Positions 32,861 to 43,254 of a DNA stretch of 64,000 nucleotides are shown here, piece after piece (positions within the stretch are counted from its first letter, which is position 1; every line of letters begins with the position of its first letter). The DNA comes from Petaurus breviceps papuanus. Lineage: Eukaryota; Chordata; Mammalia; Diprotodontia; Petauridae. The stretch covers positions 5,272,958 to 5,336,957 of the forward strand of contig JAMXIF010000032.1 of NCBI GenBank assembly GCA_028583685.1, read 5' to 3'. The translations under genes were made by a program, and so were the position numbers. Under the pieces are notes generated by a model. The model did not search any database, was not told the DNA's origin, and was given only the letters and a program-made list of their open reading frames with translations.

Positions 32861-34149
32861 TCCAAATCCAATGACTTTTTCTCAATCCTCATTCTCTCTG
32901 CAGTCTTTGATACAGTTGATCACCCTCTTCTCCTTACATTTTCTTCTCTCTAGCTTTTCAGGTCATCATTTCCTCCTTGTTTTCCTCCTAACTATCTGAC
33001 TACACCTTCTCATTCTTTGCTAGATCCTCACTCAGATCATTCCCTCTAACTATAGGTCCCACAAGATTCTGTCCTGGACTTTCTTATCTTCTCCCTCTGT
33101 TCTGCTTCACTTGGTGATCTCCTTAGTCCTTATGGATTTGCTCGTCATCTCTGTGCTGACAATTCTCATATCTACATATCCTACTTTCACCTCTCTGCTG
33201 ACCTCCAATCTTGCATCTCCAACTACTTTTCACACAACTTGAGATAGGTGTCCATAGACATCTTAAAGTCAGCATGTCCAAAGCCCCTCTCCTTAACTTT
33301 CCCTAAAACCTTTCCCCCCTAACTTCCTTATTACTATGGAGGATGACAAAAACGTCCTAGTCCCTCAAACTAGCAACCGAGGCAATATCTTTGACTCCTC
33401 ATCTTCTCTCATACAGCATATCCAATCTGTTGCAAAGGCCTGTTGATTTTATCTCTGCAACATCTCTCTAATATGTTTCCTTCTCTCCTACAACACTGCC
33501 ACCACTTTGTTATCACTTCATGCCTGGACTATTACAATAGCCTACTGGTGAGTCTTCCAGCTTCACATCTCTCCCCATTCCCATCCATCCTCCATTCAGT
33601 CATCAAAGTGATTTTCATAAAGTGGAGATCAGACCATGTCACCCCCTTAACTCAATAAACTGCATAGGCTCCCTATCACCTCCAGGATCAAATACAAAAA
33701 TACTCTGTTTGGCATTCAAAGCCCTTCCTGAGTCCCCTTCTACCTTTCCAGTCTTCTTACACCGTACTCCCTTGCCATGTACACTCCAGTTCAGTGGCAC
33801 TTGTCTCCTTCTTGTTCTCTGAATAGATTCTCCATCTCTGCTCCCTTCATTTTCTCTGACTATCCTCCATGCCTGGAATGTTCTCCCTCCTAATCTCTAC
33901 GAATTGGAGTCCCCGACTTCCTTTTAATTCCCACATAAAATCCCATTGTTTCCAGGTAGTCTTTCTTAAACCCCCTTACTTCTATTGCCTTTCTTTTAAA
34001 AACAATGTTCTATTTATCCTATATATAGTTTGTATATATTGTGAGCTCCTTGAAGGTATGGATTATTTTTTGCTTCTTTGGATCCCCAATGCTTAGCATA
34101 ATGCCTGGCACATAGTAGGTGTTTAATAAATGATTACTGAATGACTGAT
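32861..34149 (+). mobile_element. L2 LINE, RT to 3' end
   Basis: A second RT start (TCTTTGATACAGTTGATCACCC), GCATGTCCAAAGCCCC, CATGCCTGGACTATTACAATAG, GATCAGACCATGTCACCCCC and TTGGCATTCAAAGCCC, then the 3' end GGCACATAGTAGGTGTTTAATAAATG. Broken by several stops, but long and well ordered. Confidence 0.88.
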
Positions 34150-34665
34150 TCTCATTCCAGTCTGTCCTCTACTCAGCTGTCATATTGATCTTCCTAAAGT
34201 GCTAGCCTTGCCTCCCTATTCACTGAACTTCAGTGGCTCATTATCACCTACAGAACAAATAGAAAATCCTCTTGGGTGTTCAAAGCACTTCATAACTGGG
34301 CCCTCCTACTTTTCTCATCTTCTTACAACTTAACCCCCATACCCTGAGATACTGTGACACTGGTCTCCTTGCTGTTCCTCACTAATTCCATCTCTAGCCA
34401 TCTTCACTGACTATCCCCCATTCCTAGAGTTCTCTCCTTCCTGTCTCTGTCTTCTGGCTTCCTTCAAGTCCCAGCTAATATCTTACCTGCTTGAAAAAGC
34501 CTTTTGATTTCCCCCTCAATACTAGTATCTTTCCCCTATTGACTATCTTGCAAATAACTTGCTTGTATATAGTTATTTACTGATTGTCTCCCTTGAAAGC
34601 ATGGACTATTTTTTACTTTTCTTAGAATCTCCAGAACTTAGCAAGGTGCCTGGCACATATTAATA
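34150..34665 (+). mobile_element. L2 LINE 3' end, third copy in a row
   Basis: Restarts at TCAGCTGTCATATTGATCTTCC, runs through CAAAGCACTTCATAACTGGGCC and GTCCCAGCTAATATC, and ends AGGTGCCTGGCACATATTAA. It abuts the previous L2 3' end in the same orientation. Confidence 0.85.
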
Positions 34666-35120
34666 GCCCTTTGGGCAGAGGTCATGTCCTACACTTGGTG
34701 TCCTTCATAATGCTTATTAGAATAATGGAGGGACACATGGTAGTAACTCCAATATTTGTTGTCACACCAGTTGATCTTGTGTGTGGTCCCATGTTTCATA
34801 AAGGACTAGGGGGAAAAACAGGAATGATTCTTTTATACCAAGTCCCTGATTACATTATCCATTCTCTTTACTGCTTCTCTCAGGATTTGAGAAATAAAGT
34901 GGAAGGGAGTGAAGATGAAGGAAATGGAGCAATCTCTTTGTTCTTAGGAAGTCCATACTCTTAGATATGAGAACTAAAACTAACAGAGGAAGAATTGGGA
35001 ACATGACTTCCCCTGGATTCAATCACAGCCCAAGAAGTAAGGTCTTCTTAGGAATGTAAGCAAGAGTCACAAATGAATTCTTGTACTAATGAACTGATAA
35101 CTTTTAAAAGTGGTCAGAGG
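34666..35120. other. no recognised feature
   Basis: A 97-codon frame (34671-34964) has no domain I recognise. No repeat assigned. Confidence 0.45.
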
Positions 35121-35462
35121 TAGTCATTTCATTCCCCTACCTTCATCCTTGTGACTTCAATCTTAATGTTAATAGTTCTTCTAATACTCAAGACTCTCAG
35201 TTCCTTACCCTCCTCAAAAGGTTAAAATTTTATTTTCTTAATTCTTTTTTTCTTACCTCTTATGACCTCTATCTTAGCGGTTTACTGGACTTCAGTATAA
35301 CTGGAAATTGCTCTGCCTCTGAAATTCTTTCTGACCACAATCTCCCATCCTTTCACCTTACTCATAGCCTCATTTCTACCCATATTGGGACCTCTACTCC
35401 CTCAGTCCTTCCTTAGTCTCCCAACAGGGGCCATCTTTAGTCATTCTGATCTATATCTCGCC

Positions 35463-35628
35463 ACTGGACCCAGATGGCTCCAGAGGAAAAAGTGAGGCTA
35501 GTGACTTTGCATCATCCTGCCTCACTTAAATCCAATTCACTTGAAAGTCATGGCATCATATTCTTGGTCATACTCATGGTCATCTTCAAGAGCAAAGGAC
35601 CCAACAACAGCAACAACAAATTCTCCCA
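35463..35628 (+). repeat. family X repeat, 3' part
   Basis: CACTGGACCCAGATGGCTCC, CTGCCTCACTTAAATCCAATTCAC, and AAGAGCAAAGGACCCAACAACAGCAACAACAA at the end. Confidence 0.75.
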
Positions 35629-35663
35629 GTCCAGCGTTCCTTTTCTTATTTCACTCCTCGCCC

Positions 35664-35711
35664 CCTCCCCCCCCCTTTCCTTCCCCCCCCCCCCCCCCCC
35701 CCCCCCCCCCC
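35664..35711. repeat. poly(C) tract
   Basis: C-rich from 35661, with an uninterrupted run of 29 C at 35683-35711. Very rare in vertebrate DNA and prone to length error. Confidence 0.92.
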
Positions 35712-36349
35712 GCTCTTCCTTTATAGTTTTGAGCCTTTTGTGTCACTTGACATTGTTGGCCACCATTTTTTTTTTACATTTTTTTCTTTCTTGCCTTTCA
35801 TGACATTGTTCTTTTCTGGGTCTTCTGCTTCTGTGATGGCTCTTTCTATCTCCTCCAATTATTCCTATTCTTCCTTTTGACATTTAGAGCCTTTTATTAC
35901 TTGACTCAACCCTGTCTCTCCAACCTGGAGAACTTTGGTTCATCTAGATTTGTGTTTTAGCTATGTATGCCTCACACGCTCCATCTCCAATCTCCATACC
36001 TTTGCACTAGTTATCCCCAATGTCTGGAATTTACTCCTTCCTCACCTCTTCCTTTTGGAATGCATAATTTTCCTCCAAGCTTAGCTCAAGTACAACTTTT
36101 TCTTAATTCCCCTCAACTTTCCCAATGAATGATCGCATATTTATTTTGTATATCTCTTCAATATATCTGTACCTGTACATGTTGTCTCCTCTGATAGAAT
36201 GTAGACTCGTTTGGCAGCAGAGATTTTTACTATTTTTTTATTCTTTTTATGCACACTGCCTAACATATAATAGTTGCTTGCTTCATAAAGGCTTAATTGA
36301 TGGATTCTTCTTTTCCTCTTAAGAGTGAGCACCCTCAAAATCTCTGTCC

Positions 36350-36837
36350 TCTTGTTCACTGGATCTTCTTGTTCTAAAATGTTCCCATATTAATTTAATC
36401 CACCCACATGGCTGCAGTTATCACCTTCATGTTGATTCCAAATAATTCCTCTGACTTCTAGTTCTACATTTCTGTCTCCTTGAAGAACATCTCCATCTAG
36501 ATATCCTCCTGCTGGACCTCAAACTCTACATGTCCAAGAGTGAACTCAATATTTCTCTTCCCTCCAATCCTATCTGTCCGTTGGACTTCCCTAATTTTGC
36601 TGATGGTAACACTTTCATATATACTTGAAACTTTGGTGTCCTCTGTGGATAGGAAGGTTACTGATGGAGGAGGGTGGTGAGGAAGAAAGAATAGTTAATT
36701 AGTTGCCAAGTCCTATTGATTTTACTCCTCTAACATCTAAGAAATTTGTCCCATCCTTCTCATCCACATTCATTACCATATTGGAGGCCTCCTCATCTGA
36801 GCTACTCTAATAGCCTCTTAAACTGATCTCTTTCCTT
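36350..36837 (+). mobile_element. L2 LINE, part left of the HAL1-type insertion
   Basis: GGACCTCAAACTCTACATGTCC, GTCCTATTGATTTTACTCC, CTACTCTAATAGCCTCTTAAACTG; this text resumes at 39716. Confidence 0.75.
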
Positions 36838-37187
36838 CTGGTATCTCTTTCTTTCTTTTTTTTTTTTTCCAAAATTTTATTTTAGACTCAAATGCCAGAA
36901 CAAAAATACAGAACAGAGAAAAGAAACAATATATCATAAACTTAAATAATGGAACTTAAATAAAAAGTTAGAAAGGGGAAAAAAAGTGTGTTGTGTGCAT
37001 AGCAGAACAAAAGAGAGGATTCAACAAATTTTCATTTCAAGAAAGCCTATATGATAAATAATACTCATTGTGTTGAGAATTGTCCATCTTTTCTTTGCTT
37101 CCTTGTGAGTTTTCTTTTGTTCTCTGCTGTGCACTTTTTTACTTTGTTCTTTTTTTCCCCTCCCTGTAACCGTCCCCCTGCTCGGGG

Positions 37188-37311
37188 CCACAATAAAGTT
37201 CAGATATTTCTCTATAGCTATAAATATATACATACCCTCCCCCACCCCCATCCCCAGAAGGCTACAATAAAGTTTAGATATCTTTCTCTATAGCTATAGA
37301 TAAATACGTAC
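37188..37311. repeat. tandem duplication in the HAL1-type 3' region
   Basis: CACAATAAAGTTCAGATATT...CTATAGCTATAAATA and TACAATAAAGTTTAGATATC...CTATAGCTATAGATA are two units about 74 bp apart, each followed by TA-rich simple sequence. Confidence 0.8.
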
Positions 37312-38271
37312 ACATATACATATATACATACATATATTTTCTCAAACCTATTCTAGTCCTGATCTTTGTTTTTATGGATGTGCATATCTCTTGTTTCCTA
37401 TTCCTCCTGCCTCCTCTGTTTTACTTCGACCCACTACTTTGCCCTTCTCTGACTTGCCTACCCCCCTCCAAGGATTCCTCCCCTATCCTCCCATTCTCAT
37501 AAATCTAAACACCCTTCTATGCCCCTATTTTATCTATTCCTTCACCCTCCCCTCTAAAGATCCCTCCCTTGTCCTCTCCCCCCTCCCTATGCCCCTATTG
37601 TTTTTTTATTTCTTCTGAATTTAAAAGACTTTTATACTCTTCTAAATATGTATGTATTGTTTCCTCTTAAATTCATTCCTGATGAAAGTAGGTTACCAGA
37701 ACTACCAGTCCTCCTCTCCCATCTAATTCCTGTGTATCAATTCTTCCTCTTGCATCTCATTTGTATAAAATAATTACTCCTTTTAGCTGTTCCTAAATGG
37801 TTTTACTTTTTAAATTCAGATCATATTCAGGTTTACCCCAATCTTTCTAATGAACTACCCAATTATTGATAAGAATCTTAGACATACATTTTACATATAT
37901 AAAAAGTAAACAGTCTGTCCTTATGGGTCCTTTATAATCAGTCCTTGTTATGTGCCTTATATTTCTCTTGGTTCTTGTATGTTGAATCTTCTATTAATTT
38001 CAGGATTTTTTTTTAACAAACTCTTGAAAGTCTGAAAGTTTTTATCAAATATCCTTTTTTTTTTTCCATTCAGGAGAATACTTAACTTTGCAGGGTATGA
38101 TATTTTTGGCCAGAGCACCAATTCTTTTGCTCTTTAATATGTTGTGTTCGAAGACCTGCGGTCCTTTAATGTCTCTTCTGCTAGGTCTTGTGTAATTCTA
38201 GTTGTGGCACCATCATATTTAAATTGTTTTAATCTTGATTCTTTTAATACTTTTTCCTTGAGCTAGGAGTT

Positions 38272-38499
38272 TCAGAATTTGATGATGATATTCCTATGAG
38301 TTTTCCTCATGAGATCTCTTTTAAGTAGTGATCGATACATTTTTTTTCTTTCTACTTTCCCCCTTATATACTTATATAATACTTCAGGAAAATTTTCTTT
38401 AATTATTTGTTGTATTATTGTATCAAGATTCTTTTTTTGACTGCAACTTTCAATTAGGCTGGTTATTTTTATATTTTCTCTTCTTGATCTATTTTCCAA
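38272..38499 (-). pseudogene. L1 ORF1 fragment (HAL1-type)
   Basis: A 76-codon frame reading ENRSRRENIKI and then NLDTIIQQIIKENFPE. This matches the start of the L1 ORF1p RNA-recognition domain (the RRENIRI motif and the following helix). Upstream, 38524-38712 encodes a coiled-coil-like stretch (IQNLKEENDSLKIRI) joined to SINE sequence. ORF1p is the L1 RNA-binding trimer protein. The reading frame is broken here and not functional. Confidence 0.85.
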
Positions 38500-38649
38500 A
38501 TCAGTTGTTTTTTTTAAGATGTTTTAATTTCTTTTTTCATTATTCATATTTTGTTTAATAATTTTTTGATTTCTTATAATTTCACTGGCTTCACTTTGCC
38601 CAATTCTAATTTTCAAGCTGTCATTTTCTTCCTTAAGATTCTGAATCTC

Positions 38650-38780
38650 AGGGCAGCTAGGTGGTTCAGTGAATCGAGTACCAGCCCTGGAATCAGGAGA
38701 ACCTGAGTTCACTTGCTAGCTGTGTGACCTTGGGCAAGTCACTTAACCCCAATTACCTTCCCCCCCCTCCAAAAAAAAAG
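38650..38780 (+). mobile_element. tRNA-derived SINE inside HAL1-type ORF1
   Basis: GGGCAGCTAGGTGGTTCAG to CCCCCCCTCCA9. AGATTCTGAAT (left) and AGATTCTGGAT (right) flank it. It lacks part of the central block. Confidence 0.9.
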
Positions 38781-39711
38781 ATTCTGGATGTCCTTTTCTA
38801 TTTGGTTGACTTTTTTTTCATACTTCTTGTTTTTCCTTGGATTATTCTTTATTTTCTTTTTTAGTTTTTCCTCCATCTCTGTCATTTGATTTTTAAAGTT
38901 TTTTTTAAGGTCTTCTATAAATTCTTTTTGGGCAGGTGACCATTTGACATTACTCTTTCAAGGTTTCTTTAGTTCAATATCCTCCTCTGAAGATGAACCC
39001 TCATCATCTCTATTTCTAGAATAACTTTCTATGGTTGGATTCTTTCTCCTTTGCCTGTGCATTTTTTTTTTTGTGGTGATAGCTTAATTATTTGTAGTCA
39101 CCTCTAGCCCTGGTATGTATGGGAAATGGTGCCTCTTGCCCCAGATCTTCAGCTCTCCCCTCTAGCCTGCAACCAAAGTCACATCTCCAGCCTCCAGTAA
39201 GTACCTACAACTAGGGGCTTTCTGCCCCACTGCTTCTGCACTCACAGGTGTGTGCTGCTTCCTTCTCTTCCCTCGCTCTTCTCAGCACAGCTGGGTCTGG
39301 TGTTCCTTGTCAGCAGAGGTTCCTTCGATCTTCCCCAGGTCAGACCCCGCCCCCCCACAACTCCCCTTGCCAACCCCGGGGTAAAAGTTCCTGTGGCTGG
39401 GGTTGTTGCAACGTCTCAAACCAGCTAACCCCAGGGTTTGCCACTGGTTGTTTAAGGGGCTTGCTGTTAAAATTCAGTCTAGCCTGGAGGTGTTTATTCT
39501 TCACAGGAACCAAACCTCATCCTGGGATTTTTCTTCTGATCTTCCCAAATTGTCCCAAGAGGATCCAGGTTATGCCCCTTATTTATCTCCACGCACACTT
39601 TATTTGCCCTAGGGTGCTATTTTAGCCCTTTTGTCGGGGGAAATACTGAGAGCTACGAATTTTCTGACCTACTCCGCCATCTTCCCAGAATCCTCTCCCC
39701 CTGGTATTTCT

Positions 39712-40390
39712 TTCTAGAATCGATTTTTCACATCTTTGCCAGAGTAATTTTTCTAATGTATACCTTTCTCAAATATTTTCAATGACTTCATAAATTTAAA
39801 CCTTTTCCCCTGGCATTTAAGGCCTTTAGCAACTTGGCTACAACCTACTGGAGTTAATTAATGAAAAAGCTTTCAAGGGTTTAAGACTGACTAAAAACCC
39901 TGGAAATAGAAACACGGAAGTAAAGACAATCTCCACCCTCTTTCATTCATACTGGAACTCATAGGGGAGTGGGGGCTAAAGTTGGGTAGGAAAAGTTAAG
40001 GTGGAGGCAGAAGGGAGTAAGACTGACCCATCTGTATCCTCACACTCCTTTCATCATGCCCTTGATTCCGGCCAAATTTGACCACTTAACCTTCCCTAGT
40101 CCTATTTTTTTTTCTTATCTGTATGATTTGTTTGTGCTGTTCTACATTTGTGGAATGGTTTCTTTTCATTCTCATTTCCGTTTATTGAAAATCCTTTCCT
40201 TCCCTCAAAAATCAGCTCAAATGTCATCTCTAATATGAGATGAAGGCTTCCCTGATTTCCCCTCCCCCATGCCCCCAATTTAACAGTTATCCTCTCCTAG
40301 AATCTCCTACTTCACTCTTACTCCTCTTATTCAATTCATCTTACACTAACTTGTACTAGAGTCAATAGTATGCTGTGAAATGTTTACAAA
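39712..40390 (+). mobile_element. L2 LINE, right part, with an unassigned insert
   Basis: 39716-39852 continues the L2 left part (TTTGCCAGAGTAATTTTTCTAATG, CCTGGCATTTAAGGCC, TTGGCTACAACCTAC). It resumes at about 40017 with CTGTATCCTCACACTCCTTTCATCATGCCC. The 39853-40016 segment is foreign to L2. Confidence 0.75.
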
Positions 40391-40397
40391 CCAGCTT

Positions 40398-40424
40398 GGG
40401 GGGTGGGGGTGGGGGTGGGGGGGG
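40398..40424 (+). repeat. G-quadruplex motif
   Basis: G6-T-G5-T-G5-T-G8: four long G runs with single-T loops, a very strong intramolecular quadruplex pattern on the plus strand. Confidence 0.9.
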
Positions 40425-40648
40425 AAGAAAAAGTTACCACAAAATACTTTTAAGTTTAATCAGCTTTATTAATATCTCCATCACTTTCTTAAGTGTAGAA
40501 AAACAATAAATCAACCTCTGATTTGCATCCTTTGCCAATTTCTGGCATGTAAATGAGAATTTAACAATTAGCTCTTGAGACCATTCAAGCTGGTTCCAGT
40601 ACCTCCCCAAGTATAGTTTTTTGGAACATGTGACATCCCTTCTACTAT

Positions 40649-41482
40649 CAGCGGTTCTTAAGCTGGCTGGGGACTGTGAACTTTTTAAAAAAATAATATT
40701 TATATTGTATTTTAAATATAATTGGTTTTGTTAAGGTCACGGAACCATAAAATGTTGGCGTCAGGGGACCATAAAATATTGAGGTCCAGGGTTTAAGGGT
40801 GCCTGAGACCCCAAAATATGCCGGGTCCTGCCGAATGTATTCGACTCAAGTCTTCTCTCAGCCAAAGAAAAGTTTATTAAAGGTTCACCTTAATGGGTAG
40901 ACTCTTAAGGAGCTTCGGTATCTGTGACGCTTGTATTTGACAAGCAGGCCAGAATAACCTGACACGAAATAATTCTGTGCTAGATCATTCTCCGGCCCCT
41001 TCTAGGAGGCAAGATGGGTTGTGGGAGGAATCTAGGGGTGGTCTAGAGGAGGAGTTTGTGGAGGGTCTTCAGGAAAAGTCAAATAAGGTCAGACTCCAGT
41101 AATAAGAGATTAAGGGTGGGAAATAGCTGGAGGCTACCTGGAGATGACAGACAATGGAGGGCTAGGCTAGTTTAAGGGTAACAGTTTAGGGTATAGATAT
41201 TTTGGGAGGATCAAGGGTGGGGAGTAGCTGGACAAAGGAGGGCTAGGCTAGTAACAGAGGTTGGGCCAAGCTATAATGAAAGGCTTATGGCCTCAGGCAA
41301 ATGCCTTATGTGGGAAGATTTAAGGAGAGCTCAAGGGGGTTCCCAGAGCCTGTACCTCATCAGTTTCATTGATAATCCTATGTCTTCCATTTTATGTATT
41401 TAAAAATATCTGAGAAGTACTCCATAGGTTTCTACCAAAATGTCAAAGGGATCTATGACACACAAAAAATTAAGAACTCCTG
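40649..41482. mobile_element. hAT-like MITE split by a solo LTR
   Basis: Ends CAGCGGTTCTTAAGC and AATTAAGAACTCCTG are inverted repeats. The two halves (40649-40728 and 41367-41482) make a ~200 bp MITE with TATAATTGGTTT and GGGATCTATGACACACAAAAA, a type I recall from other mammals. I saw no clear 8 bp duplication. Confidence 0.68.
40729..41362 (-). mobile_element. solo LTR, family A, with terminal tandem repeats
   Basis: 634 bp, flanked by GTTT (40725-40728 and 41363-41366). On the minus strand it begins TGATGAGGTACAGG. Its end carries about three tandem 24 bp units (plus-strand starts 40729, 40753 and 40777), each with a TGTT or TATT start. Fossil; no interior attached. Confidence 0.85.
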
Positions 41483-41565
41483 GACTAGATTGTAAATTCA
41501 CTGAGAGTAGGAAGTGGTATTTTTTATGTTGGTATCTCTAGAACCTACTAGCATGGTGTTACATG
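41483..41565 (+). mobile_element. L2 3' terminus
   Basis: GATTGTAAATTCACTGAGAGTAGGAAG, then ATCTCTAGAACCTACTAGC. Confidence 0.6.
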
Positions 41566-42340
41566 GTCAGTAATTAATAAGGATGTCTTGCCTTGACTGC
41601 TAATTTGAGTTACATGCAGCAGATGCCAGCCAGGGAGGATGAATTGTAATTGAGGAGTTTCAAGTTATACCATGTGTAAACCATAGACTACCAGTTATAG
41701 CTAGAAATATGCTAGATGTTGCGATGTTATTACTATCAACTCTCTCTTGAATGCCTTTTGTTGAATAAAGTAATCAGGAGACAACAAATATTGTAGACAT
41801 AGGTAAGACAGGTGACTTTGTGGGTTCCAGCTGGCAAGGATAAAGGTTACCAAGCCCAACAGGCCCTTTCCAGTTTTACTCTCCAGTTGATTTCAGCCTG
41901 GGGTAGTATTACACAGGATTGAAAGGAATCCCTTGATCCCAGCTCTGCCCAGCTCCTCTGTAGTTTTAAGTGAATTTTGTGAAATTTAAGTGAATCCTGG
42001 CTGATTTCTAGGGTACCCAGACTAGTTGGCTGATTTCTAGGGTACCCAGACTAGTGACCCAGGAATATGATAGGAAGTAAAGGAAACTTTGCACCATAAC
42101 CCAGGAAAGAGTTTGTGCTGAGGGATCCGAAGCATCAGTGGGACTAAATACATAAAATGCCTATGAGGTTCTCTGATTGGGGCTTGGGGCAAGGTAGGGT
42201 AGGGAATAAATAGCACCACAAAAAAAGTACAAGTGAGGAATATCAAGCTAAATAAAGAGGGGGTAGAACCCTCCCTTTGGGCTGCAAAGTAGCCTGGGGG
42301 CTGCTGCTTAGACACCCAGTGGGGAGTTTTATGGCTGAAC
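41566..42340. other. no recognised feature except a small duplication
   Basis: Contains a perfect tandem pair of a 29 bp unit, GGCTGATTTCTAGGGTACCC + AGACTAGTT (41999-42056). Otherwise not assignable. Confidence 0.55.
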
Positions 42341-42454
42341 ATGATTTTTGTAAAGTCTTTAGCGTAATATCTGGCACAGAGTAGGTGCTATGTAAATATT
42401 TATCCCGCGCCTCCCCCCCTTCCCTGAGAAAACGAAGAAGGGAGAATGGGAAAG

Positions 42455-42830
42455 GAACAATCATGTATTAAGTATCTACTATATGCCAGGTACTGTGATG
42501 GGTACTTTATTATGGGGGAGGGGAGGGGGGAGGAAGGTCTTTTTGGAGACTATTGGGGTTAAGTGACTTACCTGGTAAGTGTCTGAAGCCTGATTTTTGA
42601 ACTCAGGTCCTCTTGACTCAAATCCACTGCTTCATCTAGCTGTTCCTGCCTAGTGCTTTTACAAATATTATTTGATCCTCCCAACAATTCTGTGAGGTAG
42701 ATGCTTTTATTATCTCCATTTTACAGTTGAGAAAACTGAGGCAGGCAAAGGTTAGGGGACTTGCCCAGGGTCTGAACTCAGGTGTTCCTAATTTCAGACC
42801 CAGCACTCCATCCACTGAACAGGAGTGGAT
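42455..42830 (-). mobile_element. MIR split by a tRNA-SINE
   Basis: TGTATTAAGTATCTACTATATGCC (42464-42510) and TAGTGCTTTTACAAATATTATTTGATCC...CCATTTTACAGTTGAGAAAACTGAGGC (42650-42830) form one MIR around the SINE. Confidence 0.85.
42514..42648 (-). mobile_element. tRNA-derived SINE inside MIR
   Basis: GGGGTTAAGTGACTTACC, ACTCAGGTCCTCTTGACTC, TTCATCTAGCTG. A G-rich stretch precedes it (42514-42534). Slightly shortened. Confidence 0.8.
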
Positions 42831-42889
42831 TTCCTGACCCCTTTCTGTCACTGTTGATGGATTTACCTAGAACTGGATAGTGGAGATCA

Positions 42890-43235
42890 ATGATTACATT
42901 GTTTTGTATTTTTAAAAATTTATTCTGTGTATATCTATTCTGCATATGCTCATATATGTATGTATTGTCTCTGCTGGTAGAATGTAAGTTTCTTGAGGGT
43001 AGGAATTGTTTCTTTTTTTTTTTGGTCATTGTTTCCTCACTGCCTTCCCTCAGTGATTATCTCCAGTTTGTCCTGTATGTATCTTGTTTGTACATATCTC
43101 TTTACATGTTGTCTCCTCCATTAGATTGTGAGTTCCTTGAGGGCAGGAACTGTTTTTTCCCATCTTTGTGTCCCCAGCACTTAGCCCTGTACCTGGTATA
43201 ACAGGGGCTTAATAGATGCTTGTCATTTGAGTAGT
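42890..43235 (+). mobile_element. two L2 3' ends in tandem
   Basis: TTGTCTCTGCTGGTAGAATGTAAG with TTGAGGGTAGG at 42950-43010, and TTGTCTCCTCCATTAGATTGTGAG with TTGAGGGCAGG and CCAGCACTTAGCCCTG at 43100-43235. Confidence 0.75.
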
Positions 43236-43254
43236 ACCTAGAACTGTATTTGGT

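Larger units (their letters stand above)
35125..36305 (+). mobile_element. L2 LINE fragments around a family X insertion
   Basis: 35125-35460 resembles the L2 endonuclease end (GACTTCAATCTTAATGTTAATAG...CTCAGTTCCTTACCCTCC). 35630-36305 carries RT-like (GACATTGTTGGCC) and 3'-end text (TTGTCTCCTCTGATAGAATGTAGAC, AGGCTTAATTGATGG). Diverged, and probably more than one copy. Confidence 0.6.
36853..39700 (-). mobile_element. HAL1-type element (L1 with ORF1 only), full length
   Basis: On the minus strand it begins GGGAAGATGGCGGAGTAGG, the L1 5' UTR start, and continues with a GC-richer 5' UTR (about 39700-39060). A broken ORF1 follows (about 39000-38050), then about 1.2 kb of non-coding 3' sequence and an A-rich tail (plus-strand T run, 36853-36868). 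The 15 bp duplication CTGGTATCTCTTTCT (36838-36852) and CTGGTATTTCTTTCT (39701-39715) brackets it. About 1.2 kb after ORF1 leaves no room for a 3.8 kb ORF2, and none of its motifs appear. A SINE (38650-38780) sits inside. Confidence 0.78.

Noticed and set aside
35474-35803. Proline-rich 109-codon frame
   Set aside because: The prolines come from the poly(C) tract; the start lies in family X.
39248-39625. 125-codon plus-strand open frame with a signal-peptide-like start
   Set aside because: It is the antisense of the GC-richer L1 5' UTR of the HAL1-type element.
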